Shown here one piece after another: positions 25,201-32,577 of a stretch of 64,000 bases of DNA (position 1 is the first letter of the stretch; the number at the start of each line of letters is the position of its first letter). A model generated the notes under the pieces. It was given only the letters and a program-made list of their open reading frames with translations, ran no database searches and had not been told where the DNA came from. The stretch comes from Microvelia longipes (Eukaryota; Arthropoda; Insecta; Hemiptera; Veliidae): NCBI GenBank assembly GCA_018340805.1, contig JACMZG010000008.1, positions 76,284,416-76,348,415 on the forward strand, given 5' to 3'. A program made the position numbers and the translations under genes.

Positions 25201-25683
25201 TAATGACATTAAGCCACCCTAAGACATGAAGATAACTGTATATTAAGACCACCCTAAAGAACATCACGATAACTGACATAAGACCACCCTAAAGACAATC
25301 AAGATAACTGACATTAAGACCACCCTAAAGACAATCAAGATAACTGACATAAGCCAATAACTGATAAGAAACTGGCATTAAGACCACCCTAAAGACAATC
25401 AGATAACGTCATTAAGGCCACCTAAGACAATCAAGATAACTGATTAAACCACCCTAAAGAGAATCAAGATAACTGACATTAAGACCACCCTGAAGACAAT
25501 CAAGATAAAATTGATACAGTTGATAATTAAAAATAAATATGAGGTAGTGTAAGAAATTAATCATAATTATTTCTATTTACTTATTTATATTGAAACATAA
25601 CACATTTGCTTGGTTTTTACTAGGCACAGTGTTTGATCAACGTTGGAGGCGATGCTGTTTATGTTTCCTATGCAGAAAAATGA
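3405..25683 (+). CDS. c2cd5: C2CD5-like gene, 3' half (11 exons, interrupted)
   Basis: Eleven exons on one strand with compatible phases spell the C-terminal half of C2 domain-containing protein 5 (CDP138). Recognisable blocks in order: LPFLEYELYTQM; VSLGERVLVGLATGTAIQL; ELREL-DLS; IPPDGFL; LQMFTQIWKAK; YFKLRLMTPCAL; VTPLSCIPGGKI-LGNINFFFIRE; GGLSAFVHGFLAEV-AIVRAHVTAIGGNALVSY; AQCLINVGGDAVYVSYAEK-stop. In mammals this protein is an Akt2 substrate that binds Ca2+ and membrane lipids through an N-terminal C2 domain and supports insulin-stimulated GLUT4 vesicle delivery; the later part resembles YbjQ-like folds. The C2 domain and the cysteine-rich segment preceding exon 3405-3637 are not in this window, so the gene starts upstream. 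Compared with the human protein, the low-complexity linker before the ELDLS block is shorter. Identification rests on recalled homology and has not been searched. Confidence 0.9.
3712..4140. repeat. (AT)n and (ATT)n low-complexity tract
   Basis: Nearly pure A/T: irregular TATATA to 3935, then TTATTATTATTA-rich sequence to 4140. Open frames here are compositional artefacts. Confidence 0.9.
4440..5245 (-). pseudogene. Non-LTR retrotransposon RT relic
   Basis: The minus strand reads AVLFLDLSKAFNLVDHNILL at 5075-5018 (RT motif with the first catalytic Asp), then a fragment corresponding to the SVL-GVL-P (GVPQGS) motif near 4890, and KTNCIKYLGLYIDEKLSWNN near 4590-4510. Several frames and stops are needed. 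CR1/L2- or Jockey-like by motif style, not resolved. It lies in the intron after exon 3405-3637 and is dead. Confidence 0.8.
5529..5825. repeat. 60-bp minisatellite, 5 units
   Basis: Units of AACAACAAATAGTATAGTAA, CGTTAAAATAAATACATTTT, ATTTTGGTTGGCAAAAACAA. Copies are almost identical, unlike the noisy arrays nearby. Confidence 0.92.
6120..6206. repeat. (CA)n/(AT)n microsatellite
   Basis: Short ACACACC stretch followed by long TATATA tract. Confidence 0.9.
6448..6592. repeat. (AT)n then (TG)n microsatellite
   Basis: About 80 bases of TATATA followed by about 60 bases of interrupted TGTGTG, ending 65 bases before exon 6658. Confidence 0.93.
6658..6756 (+). CDS. c2cd5: C2CD5 exon 2 of window
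   Basis: Acceptor TGTGCAG, donor GTAAGTAA; 33 codons, phase 0 to 0. Reads VEVSLGERVLVGLATGTAIQ followed by LSALPVPASPADN, matching the family's 'TVGENMLMGLAS' block directly after GLK of the preceding exon. It lies just after a long (TG)n/(AT)n tract. Confidence 0.9.
6830..7430. repeat. 31-bp minisatellite array
   Basis: About 19 units of AAATATTCACATATTGATGT plus CACAAAAATGT. Begins 75 bases after exon 6658-6756. Many units differ by single missing bases. Confidence 0.93.
7535..8165 (-). repeat. DR1 dispersed repeat, near full length
   Basis: On the minus strand it runs from the GGGTATTGGGTACGTTTGCA-like 5' end (8160) through the 'ggtcacctatccacca' block to the 3' end (TATACCTACAATATAAATAA near 7555). 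About 630 bp against about 840 bp in the copy at 60365, with diverged internal sequence. Confidence 0.75.
8340..10245. repeat. 85-bp satellite array
   Basis: About 22 units of TATGATGCATTTTTATTGTC, CCGTCTTACTTGAATACTTT, ATACTGGGATACTTTACTTG, TATGAAAGGAACTTCATATC, AGTGG. Inside the intron between exons at 6658 and 12481. The 102-codon open frame through it is an artefact of the unit. Confidence 0.95.
10605..11000 (+). repeat. DR1 dispersed repeat, 3' half
   Basis: Contains the DR1 3' signature: CAGACACACACACATAC, GAAAACTTTGTGAAAACC, ACACCTGAAATGGATAA and TTTTTAGTGCAAACACAATA. Confidence 0.7.
11100..11340. repeat. Pyrimidine-rich ~18-21-bp repeat
   Basis: Repeats of TTGTTATTCATATTTATTG, open in all three forward frames with poly-hydrophobic products. 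Not coding. Confidence 0.9.
11614..12258. mobile_element. Non-autonomous hAT element
   Basis: Starts CAGGGTGATGCAAAGTGCGG and ends TTTGTGTATCCCTG, the CAGGG...CCCTG termini typical of hAT elements. Flanked by 8-bp near-duplicates ATTTAGAT (11606-11613) and CTTTAGAT (12259-12266). No transposase frame. It sits in the intron upstream of exon 12481. Confidence 0.8.
12481..12576 (+). CDS. c2cd5: C2CD5 exon 3 of window
   Basis: Reads in phase 0: WAGEVEVSDGEAEDELRELD then LSIGNKETCIVE, donor GTTTGT. It matches the acidic SDEVTELDLS segment of the family. The acceptor chosen is GTCTGGTAG before 12481. Other AGs a few codons later (before GTAGAG or before ACGGTG) would shorten the N-terminal end, so the start is less sure than the end. 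An additional poorly conserved exon between 6757 and 12480 cannot be excluded, but none is needed for phase. Confidence 0.8.
13195..13720 (-). mobile_element. Repeat element sharing sequence with 42470-43550
   Basis: Inverse-orientation relative of 42470-43550. It shares the 'gcataaataactatt-aagagaagc' end, the TTTGCCTC-AGTTAATAGTC-like units (here 2-3 degenerate copies) and the GGGGGTCAAG/GGCTCAAAA stretch with 'gggggtccgacc'. No coding capacity seen. Confidence 0.65.
14757..14823 (+). CDS. c2cd5: C2CD5 exon 4 of window
   Basis: Acceptor TATTTTTAG, donor GTAGAG. Reads VEESSGGNVAIPPDGFLINT then IQ plus one base (phase 1). It corresponds to the family's VPPPSGFYSCNTEIMPG stretch. The single trailing G joins the GT of the next exon to give glycine. 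Confidence 0.88.
14920..15175 (+). repeat. DR1 dispersed repeat, 5' half
   Basis: Starts GGGGTACTGAGTGTCTCAGA and contains TTCGCTTTGCTCATCCTCAG and the CAGGCACTGACTACGCTC block. It abuts an RNase H fragment at 15175. Confidence 0.78.
15160..15570 (-). pseudogene. LINE RNase H C-terminal relic
   Basis: The minus strand reads VELKRVPGHMGVVGNEEADK then LARLGAETPFIGPEP and, after one stop, INTIKLNWHAFAGCRQAKMF. PGHxGxxGNExADxLA is the RNase H His/Asp signature of non-LTR elements with RNase H, and the GCRQAK tail is typical of the same group. The upstream residues are degenerate. Dead fragment in an intron. Confidence 0.8.
15725..16180 (-). repeat. DR1 dispersed repeat, 3' half
   Basis: The plus strand shows AAAAGTATTGTGTTTGCAAC, CTGTATGTGTGTGTGTC, GTAGCTCCCAGTGTATTTAT and AGTTGAAACTTTGTTCAAA, the reverse complement of the DR1 3' half. 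Confidence 0.78.
16338..16474 (+). CDS. c2cd5: C2CD5 exon 5 of window
   Basis: Acceptor AATTACTAG, donor GTAATT. Two bases complete a Gly codon, then 45 codons: LAEDSNEIGLGAVRNLQMFT, QIWKAKMCPLPSSAAISSQF, NKLLQ. It matches the SEIQMFTSVRVIRL...LCENLLKSL block. The downstream intron begins with a sequence that is inverted about 420 bp further on. Confidence 0.92.
16513..17126. repeat. Long inverted repeat, ~195-bp arms
   Basis: Left arm 16513-16705 and right arm 16934-17126 are reverse complements with few mismatches (shared landmarks GAGTTCTTGGATTTGTC, AATTTAGTGTAATTTTAAAT, AATGTCACATGGATA). The left arm starts 38 bases after the donor of exon 16338-16474. Could be a MITE or an inverted duplication of intron sequence. 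Confidence 0.85.
17495..17600. repeat. 17-bp palindromic tandem repeat
   Basis: Units of ACTAGTACTAGTTCTAA in tandem; each unit contains the palindromes ACTAGT and CTAGTACTAG. Confidence 0.9.
17975..18185 (+). repeat. DR1 dispersed repeat, 3' end
   Basis: Contains AACAGACACACAGAAAGACA, GATGAAAACCACCAG, ATGTCTAAAACGGATTATTA and GATGACACCTCGGTTTTGGA, the conserved DR1 3' end. Confidence 0.72.
18493..18595 (+). CDS. c2cd5: C2CD5 exon 6 of window, GC donor
   Basis: Acceptor TAATTTTTCAG. Reads GVYFKLRLMTPCALSNIRFK then IRLPSQDDLQISVV plus G, matching LYFKLRSMIPCCLCHVNFTV...EDELIQVTV. The only donor that keeps phase with the next exon is GCAAGT at 18596, giving a GC-AG intron with otherwise consensus donor bases (G|GCAAGT). 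Confidence 0.9.
18596..20292. other. Intron without recognisable element
   Basis: AT-rich intron (GC-AG). It contains a weak internal duplication (AAAAGTTATTCTT near 18935 and 19083) and an irregular ATAATATTA stretch near 20160-20225. No exon, no terminal repeats seen. Confidence 0.5.
20293..20349 (+). CDS. c2cd5: C2CD5 exon 7 of window
   Basis: Acceptor GATATTTCAG, donor GTAACA. A micro-exon of 57 bases: GT completes Gly, then MAVGLAEIEKKIELSLNE plus G. It corresponds to the segment following QVTVTAVAI in the family. Phases 1 to 1 fit both neighbours. Confidence 0.85.
20569..20657 (+). CDS. c2cd5: C2CD5 exon 8 of window
   Basis: Acceptor TATTTTCAG, donor GTAAGT. Reads (E)SKEDSNQLCVDNENDNKKP then SLRTPRKSIH. 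This is the hydrophilic, variable linker of the protein. There is little sequence conservation, but both splice sites are strong and the phases (1 to 0) fit. The intron before it is only 219 bases. Confidence 0.8.
20776..20872. repeat. (AT)n microsatellite
   Basis: Long TATATA tract with a few interruptions, 120 bases after exon 20569-20657. Confidence 0.93.
21374..21787. mobile_element. TA-flanked MITE (Tc1/mariner-type), copy 1
   Basis: Termini CAGTCTATCGTTTAGTTTAA and its inverse TTAAACTAAACCATAGACTG (one mismatch). The dinucleotide TA immediately flanks both ends. 414 bp; second copy at 44981-45379. No transposase frame. The right end lies 25 bases before exon 21813, so the exon's T tract abuts the insertion. 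Confidence 0.88.
21813..21941 (+). CDS. c2cd5: C2CD5 exon 9 of window
   Basis: Acceptor TTTTGTTTACAG with a long T tract, donor GTATTT. 43 codons, phase 0 to 0: TPPREQRYGVDVTPLSCIPG, GKILCYLGNINFFFIRESTC, IRE. It matches MTPLSFIPGAKITKYLGIINMFFIRETTSLRE closely and is one of the best anchors for the gene identity. A TA-flanked MITE ends 25 bases upstream. Confidence 0.94.
22240..22345. repeat. (AT)n microsatellite
   Basis: Long TATATA tract. Confidence 0.93.
22640..23285. other. Unassigned intron sequence with a short ORF
   Basis: Region between the (AT)n tract and the SINE. A 74-codon plus-strand frame (22985-23209) has a charged composition (ALKDRDAHTRDRAIRKL), which could be a relic of transposon coding sequence. 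No family recognised and no splice sites connect it to the host gene. Confidence 0.3.
23289..23815 (-). mobile_element. tRNA-derived SINE with 10-bp TSD
   Basis: The direct repeat GGAGCTTGTT lies at 23289-23298 and 23806-23815, bounding a 507-bp insert. Reverse-complemented, the insert begins with a tRNA-like head: TAGTTCAGTGGTAGAGCAC (A box, about 23775-23793) and GGATTCAAATCC (B box, about 23741-23752). A long unrelated body follows, ending TTTAAGCGTAAATAAA next to the TSD. The acceptor and anticodon stems do not fold well, so this is a SINE and not a functional tRNA gene. Confidence 0.82.
23945..24045. repeat. Interrupted (CA)n repeat
   Basis: ACACACGCACACAC-type stretch mixed with CATACATACA and ATACATGCATACA. 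Confidence 0.75.
24437..24583 (+). CDS. c2cd5: C2CD5 exon 10 of window
   Basis: Acceptor TGTTGAACAG, donor GTCTAT. 49 codons, phase 0 to 0: TGGLSAFVHGFLAEVLAIVR, AHVTAIGGNALVSYSMSECW, LSNNQHKNQ. It matches GGVSGFLHAFIAEVFAMVRAH-ALGGNAVVSY-NPNKNQ of the family, the YbjQ-like 'GGNA-VSY' signature. Confidence 0.95.
25052..25507. repeat. 36-bp minisatellite array
   Basis: About 13 units of AAGATAACTGACATTAAGAC plus CACCCTAAAGACAATC, with many single-base losses. In the last C2CD5 intron, about 115 bases before the final exon. Confidence 0.94.
25624..25683 (+). CDS. c2cd5: C2CD5 last coding exon
   Basis: Acceptor GGTTTTTACTAG. Reads AQCLINVGGDAVYVSYAEK and a TGA stop at 25681-25683, matching AQCLINVSGDAVVFVRE. 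The animal tail that normally follows VRESDLEV is absent. The 3' UTR follows; an AATAAA lies near 25990 but sits in copia-like sequence, so the polyadenylation site is undecided. Confidence 0.92.
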   Translation, partial: AQCLINVGGDAVYVSYAEK

Positions 25684-25879
25684 ACTTTGAGTGTACATCG
25701 TGAAGAGTTCTTTCACAAGTAAAGTACTAATATTCTAGTCAACTTCACTTATAAACATTCTTAAGGTAAATATTTTTGTATGTAAATAATTTTTTTTTAG
25801 TTATAAATACCCATTTGTAAATGCTGACACCCTTTCTTGGTTTAATCTCTTTACTTAATTTTTATTTAATGTATATGTG

Positions 25880-26195
25880 AGGTTTTATATGCTATTTGGG
25901 AGGTGATCCACTAATAACACTTATTATGAACTTATTATCTCCAATCTTGGCTCCTAGAGATCTAGCTGTTTGTAGGCTCTTTTCAGCTCTTAATAAATAT
26001 TGATCCCATGTTTGGTCCATAGCTAGACGTGATATGTCGTTGCTAGCCTCCAATTTTCACCTTGTAGTGTCAGAATCGTATTTTTCATCAACTTATCCCA
26101 AATTTCCTTAGATGTAGGACAATTAATCTCTAACTCTAGCAGGGGATTTTTAATAAAAGCCCTCAAGATTGTTCAAGTTTGGGCATTAACGGAAG
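25880..26195 (-). pseudogene. Copia-like gag relic
   Basis: The minus strand (about 26160 to 26040) reads KNPLLELEINCPTSKEIWDK then LMKNTILTLQ, resembling the 'T-AKEIWDKL' core of copia-type Gag. After a stop and frame change come KRAYKQLDL-type residues. Dead. It directly follows the C2CD5 stop and could overlap the 3' UTR. Confidence 0.6.
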
Positions 26196-26364
26196 ATAAA
26201 AATAAAATGATCTTTTCTTCAAATGAGTGTGATCTACTGTCAAATGAGTGTGATCTACTGTCAAATGAAGGTACTTGTTTATTAACCACACAGAAAATTA
26301 GCAATTTTTATGTTTTCAAACAACCACATGAACATCAATGCCATAAAGTTGAAGTTGACATAGA

Positions 26365-26600
26365 TACGTAGGCATAAATGCCTTGGACATGTTGATCAAA
26401 CATATCTACAACAGTTAATAAAACATAAAATGGTCCATGAGCTAAATTGTACCAATAATGACAATCTCACGATAATGGAATCTATATATTCCAGAAATCC
26501 ATTTGATAGGACAAATGAACCCCAATCAAAAGAACCTCTAGAAGATAGAGGTGAATCTGATATAAAATTTAACAGACCTTTACCTACCTTTACCTTCTAG
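26365..26600 (+). pseudogene. Copia-like GAG-pre-integrase relic
   Basis: The plus strand reads RRHKCLGHVDQTYLQQLIKH then KMVHELNCTNND, the H-x-CLGH-x(n)-L pattern of the GAG-pre-integrase segment just before integrase in Ty1/copia polyproteins. The integrase zinc-binding residues do not follow. Orientation is opposite to the gag relic next door, so the locus is rearranged. Confidence 0.6.
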
Positions 26601-26979
26601 TAAGGAAGTTATCCAGAATTTCTAGGAGAATAAAATTGGTAACACGCTCGCGTAGATTTCTGACATCTTCGTTTTTTTATTATTATGAACCGGTATATTT
26701 TTGTTAAGTTGAGCAAAAAAACAGTACAAAATAAAATAAAAGTAAATCTTAAATTAGACATAGTGTAAGGCAACATTGAATGGCGGTAAAAAGGGTGTTT
26801 CATATAAAGTGTCCAGCAAAGAAGGAGGTGAGTACTCCTCAAAGGGAACAAAAAATGTTCTGTAATATAAACCCCGATCTCCAACCGTTTTCCCACAAGG
26901 TCAAATATAATATTTAAAAAAAATATTTGACCTCACATCATAAAATTTTAATAGCGTTTAAACTGTTCAAGCTAGAAAG

Positions 26980-27793
26980 GCGAAATTGGTCTCGTTAGAA
27001 AGCTGAGTAAATTTCCTAAAGGACAAACTACTAACTATGTCAAATATTTTGGAACTACTGGCCAAACATTTGCATGAAAAATAATTTTTTGAAATAATTA
27101 AATTTAATGGAATTTTTATGGTAGGGCATTAGAGGAAGTAAGAGATGAGCAAAAGTTTAGCAAAGAACGGAAAAAAACTTCTCTTATGATTACCCTTTAA
27201 GAAAGCCCAAACTACATCATACATTCAATAGTCAAAATGTTAAGCCATTCTTCCTAGAAGTTGGAAAAACTGTCATTTGTTTGGCATTTTTGCATATCTC
27301 TACAATGTTAATTACATGGTACATAAAATAATTAAAAATCTCTAAAACAGAAGAAAAGAGTGATTTTAGTGAAAATGTGTAAGAATAAAATATGTTTATT
27401 TTACCTCCTAGAGTCTAAAAATCATATTATTAGTTTACTTTCAAAAAAAAAAATATTTTGTTAAAATAACACATTATTTTCTCTTTTATACGACAAAAAA
27501 CATCAGTTTTAGCAACTTTTAGCAACAATAGCTTACATTTTTGTGTATAGAATGTATACAATTATTTAGATTTACTTAAAAGGCAATCATAAGGGAAGTT
27601 TTTTCCGTTCTTGGCTAAATTTTAGCTCATCTCTTTCTTCCTCTAATGCCCTACTATAAAAATTCCATAAAATTCAATTTTTTCACAAAATCATGTTTCA
27701 TGCAAAATTTTGGGCAGTAGTTCGAAAATATTTGACATAGTTAGTAGTTTGCCCTTTCGGAAATTTACTCAGCTTTCTAATGAGACCAATTTC
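26980..27793. mobile_element. Inverted-repeat element cut by assembly gap
   Basis: The arm at 26984-27205 (GAAATTGGTCTCGTTAGAAA, GGGCATTAGAGGAAG, GAACGGAAAAAAACTTCTC) is inverted at 27570-27793 with perhaps 85-90% identity by eye. The right arm ends exactly where the N gap begins, so the outer part is lost. No coding frame in the 360-bp loop. Confidence 0.8.
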
Positions 27794-28652
27794 NNNNNNN
27801 NNNNNNNNNNNNNNNNNNNNNNNNNNNNNNNNNNNNNNNNNNNNNNNNNNNNNNNNNNNNNNNNNNNNNNNNNNNNNNNNNNNNNNNNNNNNNNNNNNNN
27901 NNNNNNNNNNNNNNNNNNNNNNNNNNNNNNNNNNNNNNNNNNNNNNNNNNNNNNNNNNNNNNNNNNNNNNNNNNNNNNNNNNNNNNNNNNNNNNNNNNNN
28001 NNNNNNNNNNNNNNNNNNNNNNNNNNNNNNNNNNNNNNNNNNNNNNNNNNNNNNNNNNNNNNNNNNNNNNNNNNNNNNNNNNNNNNNNNNNNNNNNNNNN
28101 NNNNNNNNNNNNNNNNNNNNNNNNNNNNNNNNNNNNNNNNNNNNNNNNNNNNNNNNNNNNNNNNNNNNNNNNNNNNNNNNNNNNNNNNNNNNNNNNNNNN
28201 NNNNNNNNNNNNNNNNNNNNNNNNNNNNNNNNNNNNNNNNNNNNNNNNNNNNNNNNNNNNNNNNNNNNNNNNNNNNNNNNNNNNNNNNNNNNNNNNNNNN
28301 NNNNNNNNNNNNNNNNNNNNNNNNNNNNNNNNNNNNNNNNNNNNNNNNNNNNNNNNNNNNNNNNNNNNNNNNNNNNNNNNNNNNNNNNNNNNNNNNNNNN
28401 NNNNNNNNNNNNNNNNNNNNNNNNNNNNNNNNNNNNNNNNNNNNNNNNNNNNNNNNNNNNNNNNNNNNNNNNNNNNNNNNNNNNNNNNNNNNNNNNNNNN
28501 NNNNNNNNNNNNNNNNNNNNNNNNNNNNNNNNNNNNNNNNNNNNNNNNNNNNNNNNNNNNNNNNNNNNNNNNNNNNNNNNNNNNNNNNNNNNNNNNNNNN
28601 NNNNNNNNNNNNNNNNNNNNNNNNNNNNNNNNNNNNNNNNNNNNNNNNNNNN
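27794..28652. other. Assembly gap (859 N)
   Basis: Run of undetermined bases. The open frames crossing it are meaningless. Confidence 1.
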
Positions 28653-28814
28653 TCGAATGGTGACTCATAGGGTGACTATTCGCATTAGTTATTATCTCTG
28701 TTACTTCGACTAAAGTTAACTAAGAAAATAGTTGCAGTAGGCCCAGACTATAGAGCTATATCATACATAGGCATGGGGCATCGGCGTGGCCTGTTGCCTT
28801 TAGGGGGGCCCATC

Positions 28815-28915
28815 ATATAATATATATATATAATATATATATATTATATAAAATATATATATATATATATATAATATATATATAATTATATATATCATAT
28901 GATAGATATATATAA
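28815..28915. repeat. (AT)n microsatellite
   Basis: TATATA tract with interruptions, shortly after the gap. Confidence 0.9.
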
Positions 28916-29400
28916 TGCAGATAAGATCGCATTTCGGAAACCACGGACGGGAAATATTTCCCCGATTTCAAACCCCCTGATATAGTAAAACCCCCCGTTT
29001 AAAAAAGTTTACAAATACTTAAATTTATAATACTTGAACTTATTAATTCAGATACCACAATTTAAAATTATAATTTGAAAAAAATTCTACCAAAAGATGT
29101 AAAAAAGAAACATGGAACAAATGTAACGACTCAATCCACTTTTTAATCAAATTATTTTTTTAACAATATGAAAAAAAACTAAGTGGCAACACTGTTCAAA
29201 GTATTGGAAATTTTATTATAATTTATGCTGATTCATATATCACCAGCTTGGTTTTTATTTAAAAGATTTTTTACTAAATCATTATTTTTAAGATTTTTTT
29301 TGTGCCGTGTGAATTATTTAAATTTTAATATTTACTATACCGAAAGACCATTAGTGGTGTAAATTCAAAGACATTTATAAGGTAGAGTTTTAAGTTTTCA

Positions 29401-29444
29401 ATGGAAGGGAGGATTTCTAATAAAGCTGAATGTGCTATATGCAA
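29401..29444 (+). CDS. First coding exon, unrecognised small membrane protein
   Basis: ATG in a good context (TTTTCAATGG), reading MEGRISNKAECAIC plus two bases, followed by a perfect donor GTAAGT. In-frame joining to the exon at 31866 gives a continuous product with Asn at the junction. The CxxC (CAIC) could bind metal or form a disulphide. No family recognised. It is supported by the splice signals and phase, not by homology. Confidence 0.55.
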
Positions 29445-30545
29445 GTAAGTATTCACAAAGCAATTTAGTTTTAAATCTATAATAAATAGTAATGCATACG
29501 TTAAGGATTAATGCTTACAGTTACAAAAAACAAGTTATTTTATAAATTAACGGATTATATTATGGGCCTAGAAGAGGGGGCCCTCGGCCATGATCTAAGG
29601 CAGCATGAGACGAGTACAAAACGGAAAAGAGTAAAGTGATGTAGAATAATTCATACATAGGTGGGCGCGACACATGGTCTAACCTCCCGAAATAAGGCTG
29701 CTTTAATGGACCGCCTAAAGTTCACCCTTTCTCCGCTAGTGGCGTCAGTTGACCTGTACCCTAGTATAAATAATTATTCTTCAATTCTAAGTGTTAAAAT
29801 TATTTAAAAGGGTCTTTTAACAAGTTAAGAAATGAAGTAATTATTTTAACGGTAAAATTTCATAAAATGTAAAAATATAAACCGTGTAATTTAAGTAGAC
29901 TGATACGTACACCATGATTTGTAGACAAACATCAAAAATGTTTGTAAACAAACATCAAACTGGGAAAATTATAAATTTTAATTGACGTCTTCGTTGTTCT
30001 TCATTCGTTCCTATTCTAAAAAATTGTCATATAATGCTACTAAAAAAAGAAAAAAGCAATGAATAAGATAAAATATCGTCTTGTTTACATTTTTATAAAA
30101 ACATAAATAGAAGATCGATTAAAACTGATACCAATAAGTGAAAGGGACAAGGGAAAACTCGCTCGGTCGTAGTGATCAACTATTCCTGTTGTCTCGAACC
30201 CCGTACCTAAACCAGGGATTAGACCAACTGTTCCCCCCGCCCCGACCCCAACTGTATGAATTTGCTACATCACTTAGAAAAGAGCTTGATAAAATATCAA
30301 ATAAAATTATTTTTATTTCAACTTAGTAACTTATCCAATGTAGATATATAGCATCTTAGGTAGATGAAATACTGTTGACTAATATGTATAGTCACAGCCA
30401 AATGATTAAGTGGTTATTAAATGCATAATAATCAAATTTTGGTCAAAGTGATAAATAAAGCTTTAATTTATCACTTGTCTTGCTTTATGCGTAATATCCA
30501 ATCTTATTAGTTAATGTGATAATATACACATAATAACCATGTATA

Positions 30546-30886
30546 AACATAGAGATATATTCTAAAGAGGGCATAGCATATTTCATTACATTTAAAGGAC
30601 CTAAAACATCTTTTAGGTCTCTTAGAGGCTCTGTGTAACCTTTTTAAAACCTTCTTCAAGAGTAAGTTAAGGTTATAATAAATCTTTTTTTCGGGTTCCC
30701 GCACATTGTTTGTGTTTTGATTTGTATTTTAAACTATATAAGTTACAGTAATTTGTGCTGATTAAATTTGATTGTAATATATGTAAAGTGGTCAGTTACT
30801 TTTTCGATGTCTCAAAATTTAACCAATTGGGCCCTAGTAATAATATCTATTATCCTCTAGTAATTATATCTCTATGTATATAAATA
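30546..30886. mobile_element. CATAGAG MITE (hAT-like), copy 1
   Basis: Begins CATAGAGATATATTCTAAAG and ends AATTATATCTCTATG. Flanking 8-mers TGTATAAA and TATATAAA differ at one base. It contains the family's conserved blocks (GAGGGCATAGCATAT, AAAACATCTTTTAGG, GTGGTCAGTTACTTTTT). About 340 bp, no ORF. Confidence 0.83.
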
Positions 30887-31260
30887 TCACTTTGATTGAC
30901 ACCCATAATAAATGGATAGGGAAATGGTCACTTATTTGGGAAATAATTAAAAATACTTATCATAATTATGTAAAAGAATTCCTATAAATAATTATTAAGT
31001 ATTTAATAATTATTTATAATAAACTTCAGTATTATTGTCCATTAATCTTTAATAAGATTAGTTATTAATCTTCTGACGTTAGTTCCTAGTACTAAAAAAG
31101 TAATATAATTATTAATTACTTCTTCTCGACCCTATTATGGTTGGGCAGGGCTAGTAGATTATTATTTACTTTAATTCCTTTCAGAAAATTTACATTTTGT
31201 TTATATGTAAATGTATTATTTTATCCTCATTATATTAAATTATAGTACGAAACTGGGCTG

Positions 31261-31400
31261 AAATCAGTTGACAGCGGGGGAAAATAATGGAAGGGAACCA
31301 ATGAAGTTAGTCATGGATGTTAAACCACGCCCTCAATTTCAAATCAGGCCAACCTTATTGGTTCCTCAGCACTATTTTCCCACGCTGTCAACTGATTTTA
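31261..31400. mobile_element. Small TIR element, ~140 bp
   Basis: Arms AATCAGTTGACAGCGGGGGA (31264 on) and the inverse TTTTCCCACGCTGTCAACTG (near 31376-31395), with further pairing to AACCAATGAAGTT/AACCTTATTGGTT. Loop about 35 bases. A MITE or a hairpin remnant. Confidence 0.75.
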
Positions 31401-31449
31401 ATTGATTAACTGCGCAGGTCCTAAATTTAGAGGTAAACTTACCTCCCGA

Positions 31450-31772
31450 CATAGAGACATTATTACTAGAGGGGTCCTATAGGTTAAATTTTAAAACATC
31501 AAAAAAGTAACCTGACCACCTTCCCTTATAAATATAATGAAATAATAAAAAAAATTACAATAACTGACATAGTGAAACGTAAAAAATACAAATCAAAAGA
31601 CAAACAATGTGCGAAAAACCAAAATAAATTTATTAATTATGGCCTTAACTCACAAGGAAGTTTCAATAAGGTTACGCAGAGTCCTGAGAGCCACAAAAAG
31701 ATGTTCCAGGGCTCTTAATTATTTAGATAGGCAATAGCTAGATAGCCCCCTCTAGTATAATATCTCTATGCC
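31450..31772. mobile_element. CATAGAG MITE, copy 2
   Basis: Opposite orientation to copy 1: starts CATAGAGACATTATTACTAG and ends TAATATCTCTATG. Flanking 8-mers CCTCCCGA and CCTCCCGG match 7 of 8. It lies just upstream of the second exon of the small membrane protein gene. Confidence 0.87.
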
Positions 31773-31865
31773 TCCCGGTGATTTCTTATTGTTTATCTTA
31801 TTGAGAAGGTTATAAACAAATAGTTTAAAATAATATCTTTTCTTTTCTTAACTGTGTTATTTTAG

Positions 31866-31985
31866 CACCAAACACCGAAGGAAACTAAAATCACGACAAG
31901 CACAGAAGAAAGTTGAGAAGCAATCTCGACTTATCCTTGTTACATATCCTGTGTTTTGCGCCTTTTTTGCTATAACCATAGGAAG
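31866..31985 (+). CDS. Second coding exon of the same small protein
   Basis: Acceptor GTGTTATTTTAG, donor GTAAGT. In phase with 29401-29444 it reads (N)TKHRRKLKSRQAQKKVEK, QSRLILVTYPVFCAFFAITI, GR plus two bases. A strongly basic segment is followed by one predicted transmembrane helix (LILVTYPVFCAFFAITIG), suggesting a single-pass protein with a cytosolic basic N-terminal part. The codon bias is less AT-driven than the flanks (CGA, CTT ATC CTT GTT). A further exon starting with one base to complete the codon must exist but was not found to 64000. Confidence 0.6.
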
Positions 31986-32295
31986 GTAAGTTTGCCCTCA
32001 TTTCTTTGTCTCGTACAACGTCTATGTGGTTTAGAGAAGTTCCGTATCGCGTCTATTCAAGATCCTTGAATAATAATAATCATCAATGCTGTGCCGCATT
32101 ACAACCATGTTTTTCATGTATAATCTACCTAGTCTATTTACTGAAGGTTCAACTCATGTTTATGTTCGATGAGTATTTAATTTAAAGGTCAGTATTAAAT
32201 TCCTTTTCGACACCGGAATAAGTATTACATTTGTGTATTGTATTACGACACTGTGTGTATTAATGTGTTCTAAAGTGTGTACACATGAAGATATT

Positions 32296-32575
32296 ATTAC
32301 TATAATTCCACCCTCTAAGTCACTACTATACCATCACTACTAAATATCACCCTCTAAGTCTAATAATACTACTACTATAATATCACCCTCAAAGTCTAAT
32401 GATATCATTACTATAATATCACCCTCTTAGTCTAATAATATCACTACCATAATATCGCCCTCTAAGTCTAATAATATCACTACCATAATATCGCCCTCTA
32501 GGTCTAATAATATCACTACTTTAATATCACCCTCTATGTCTAATAATATCATTACTATAATATCACCATTTATGT
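32296..32575. repeat. 36-bp minisatellite, ~8 units
   Basis: Units TCTAATAATATCACTACTAT plus AATATCACCCTCTAAG. Confidence 0.93.
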
Positions 32576-32577
32576 TA

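Noticed and set aside
27710..28670. Three ~300-codon open frames across the gap
   Set aside because: They consist almost entirely of undetermined bases.
30138..30326. 62-codon frame as an exon of the small membrane protein gene
   Set aside because: No flanking splice sites in phase with 29444, and the intron is already explained by 29445-31865.
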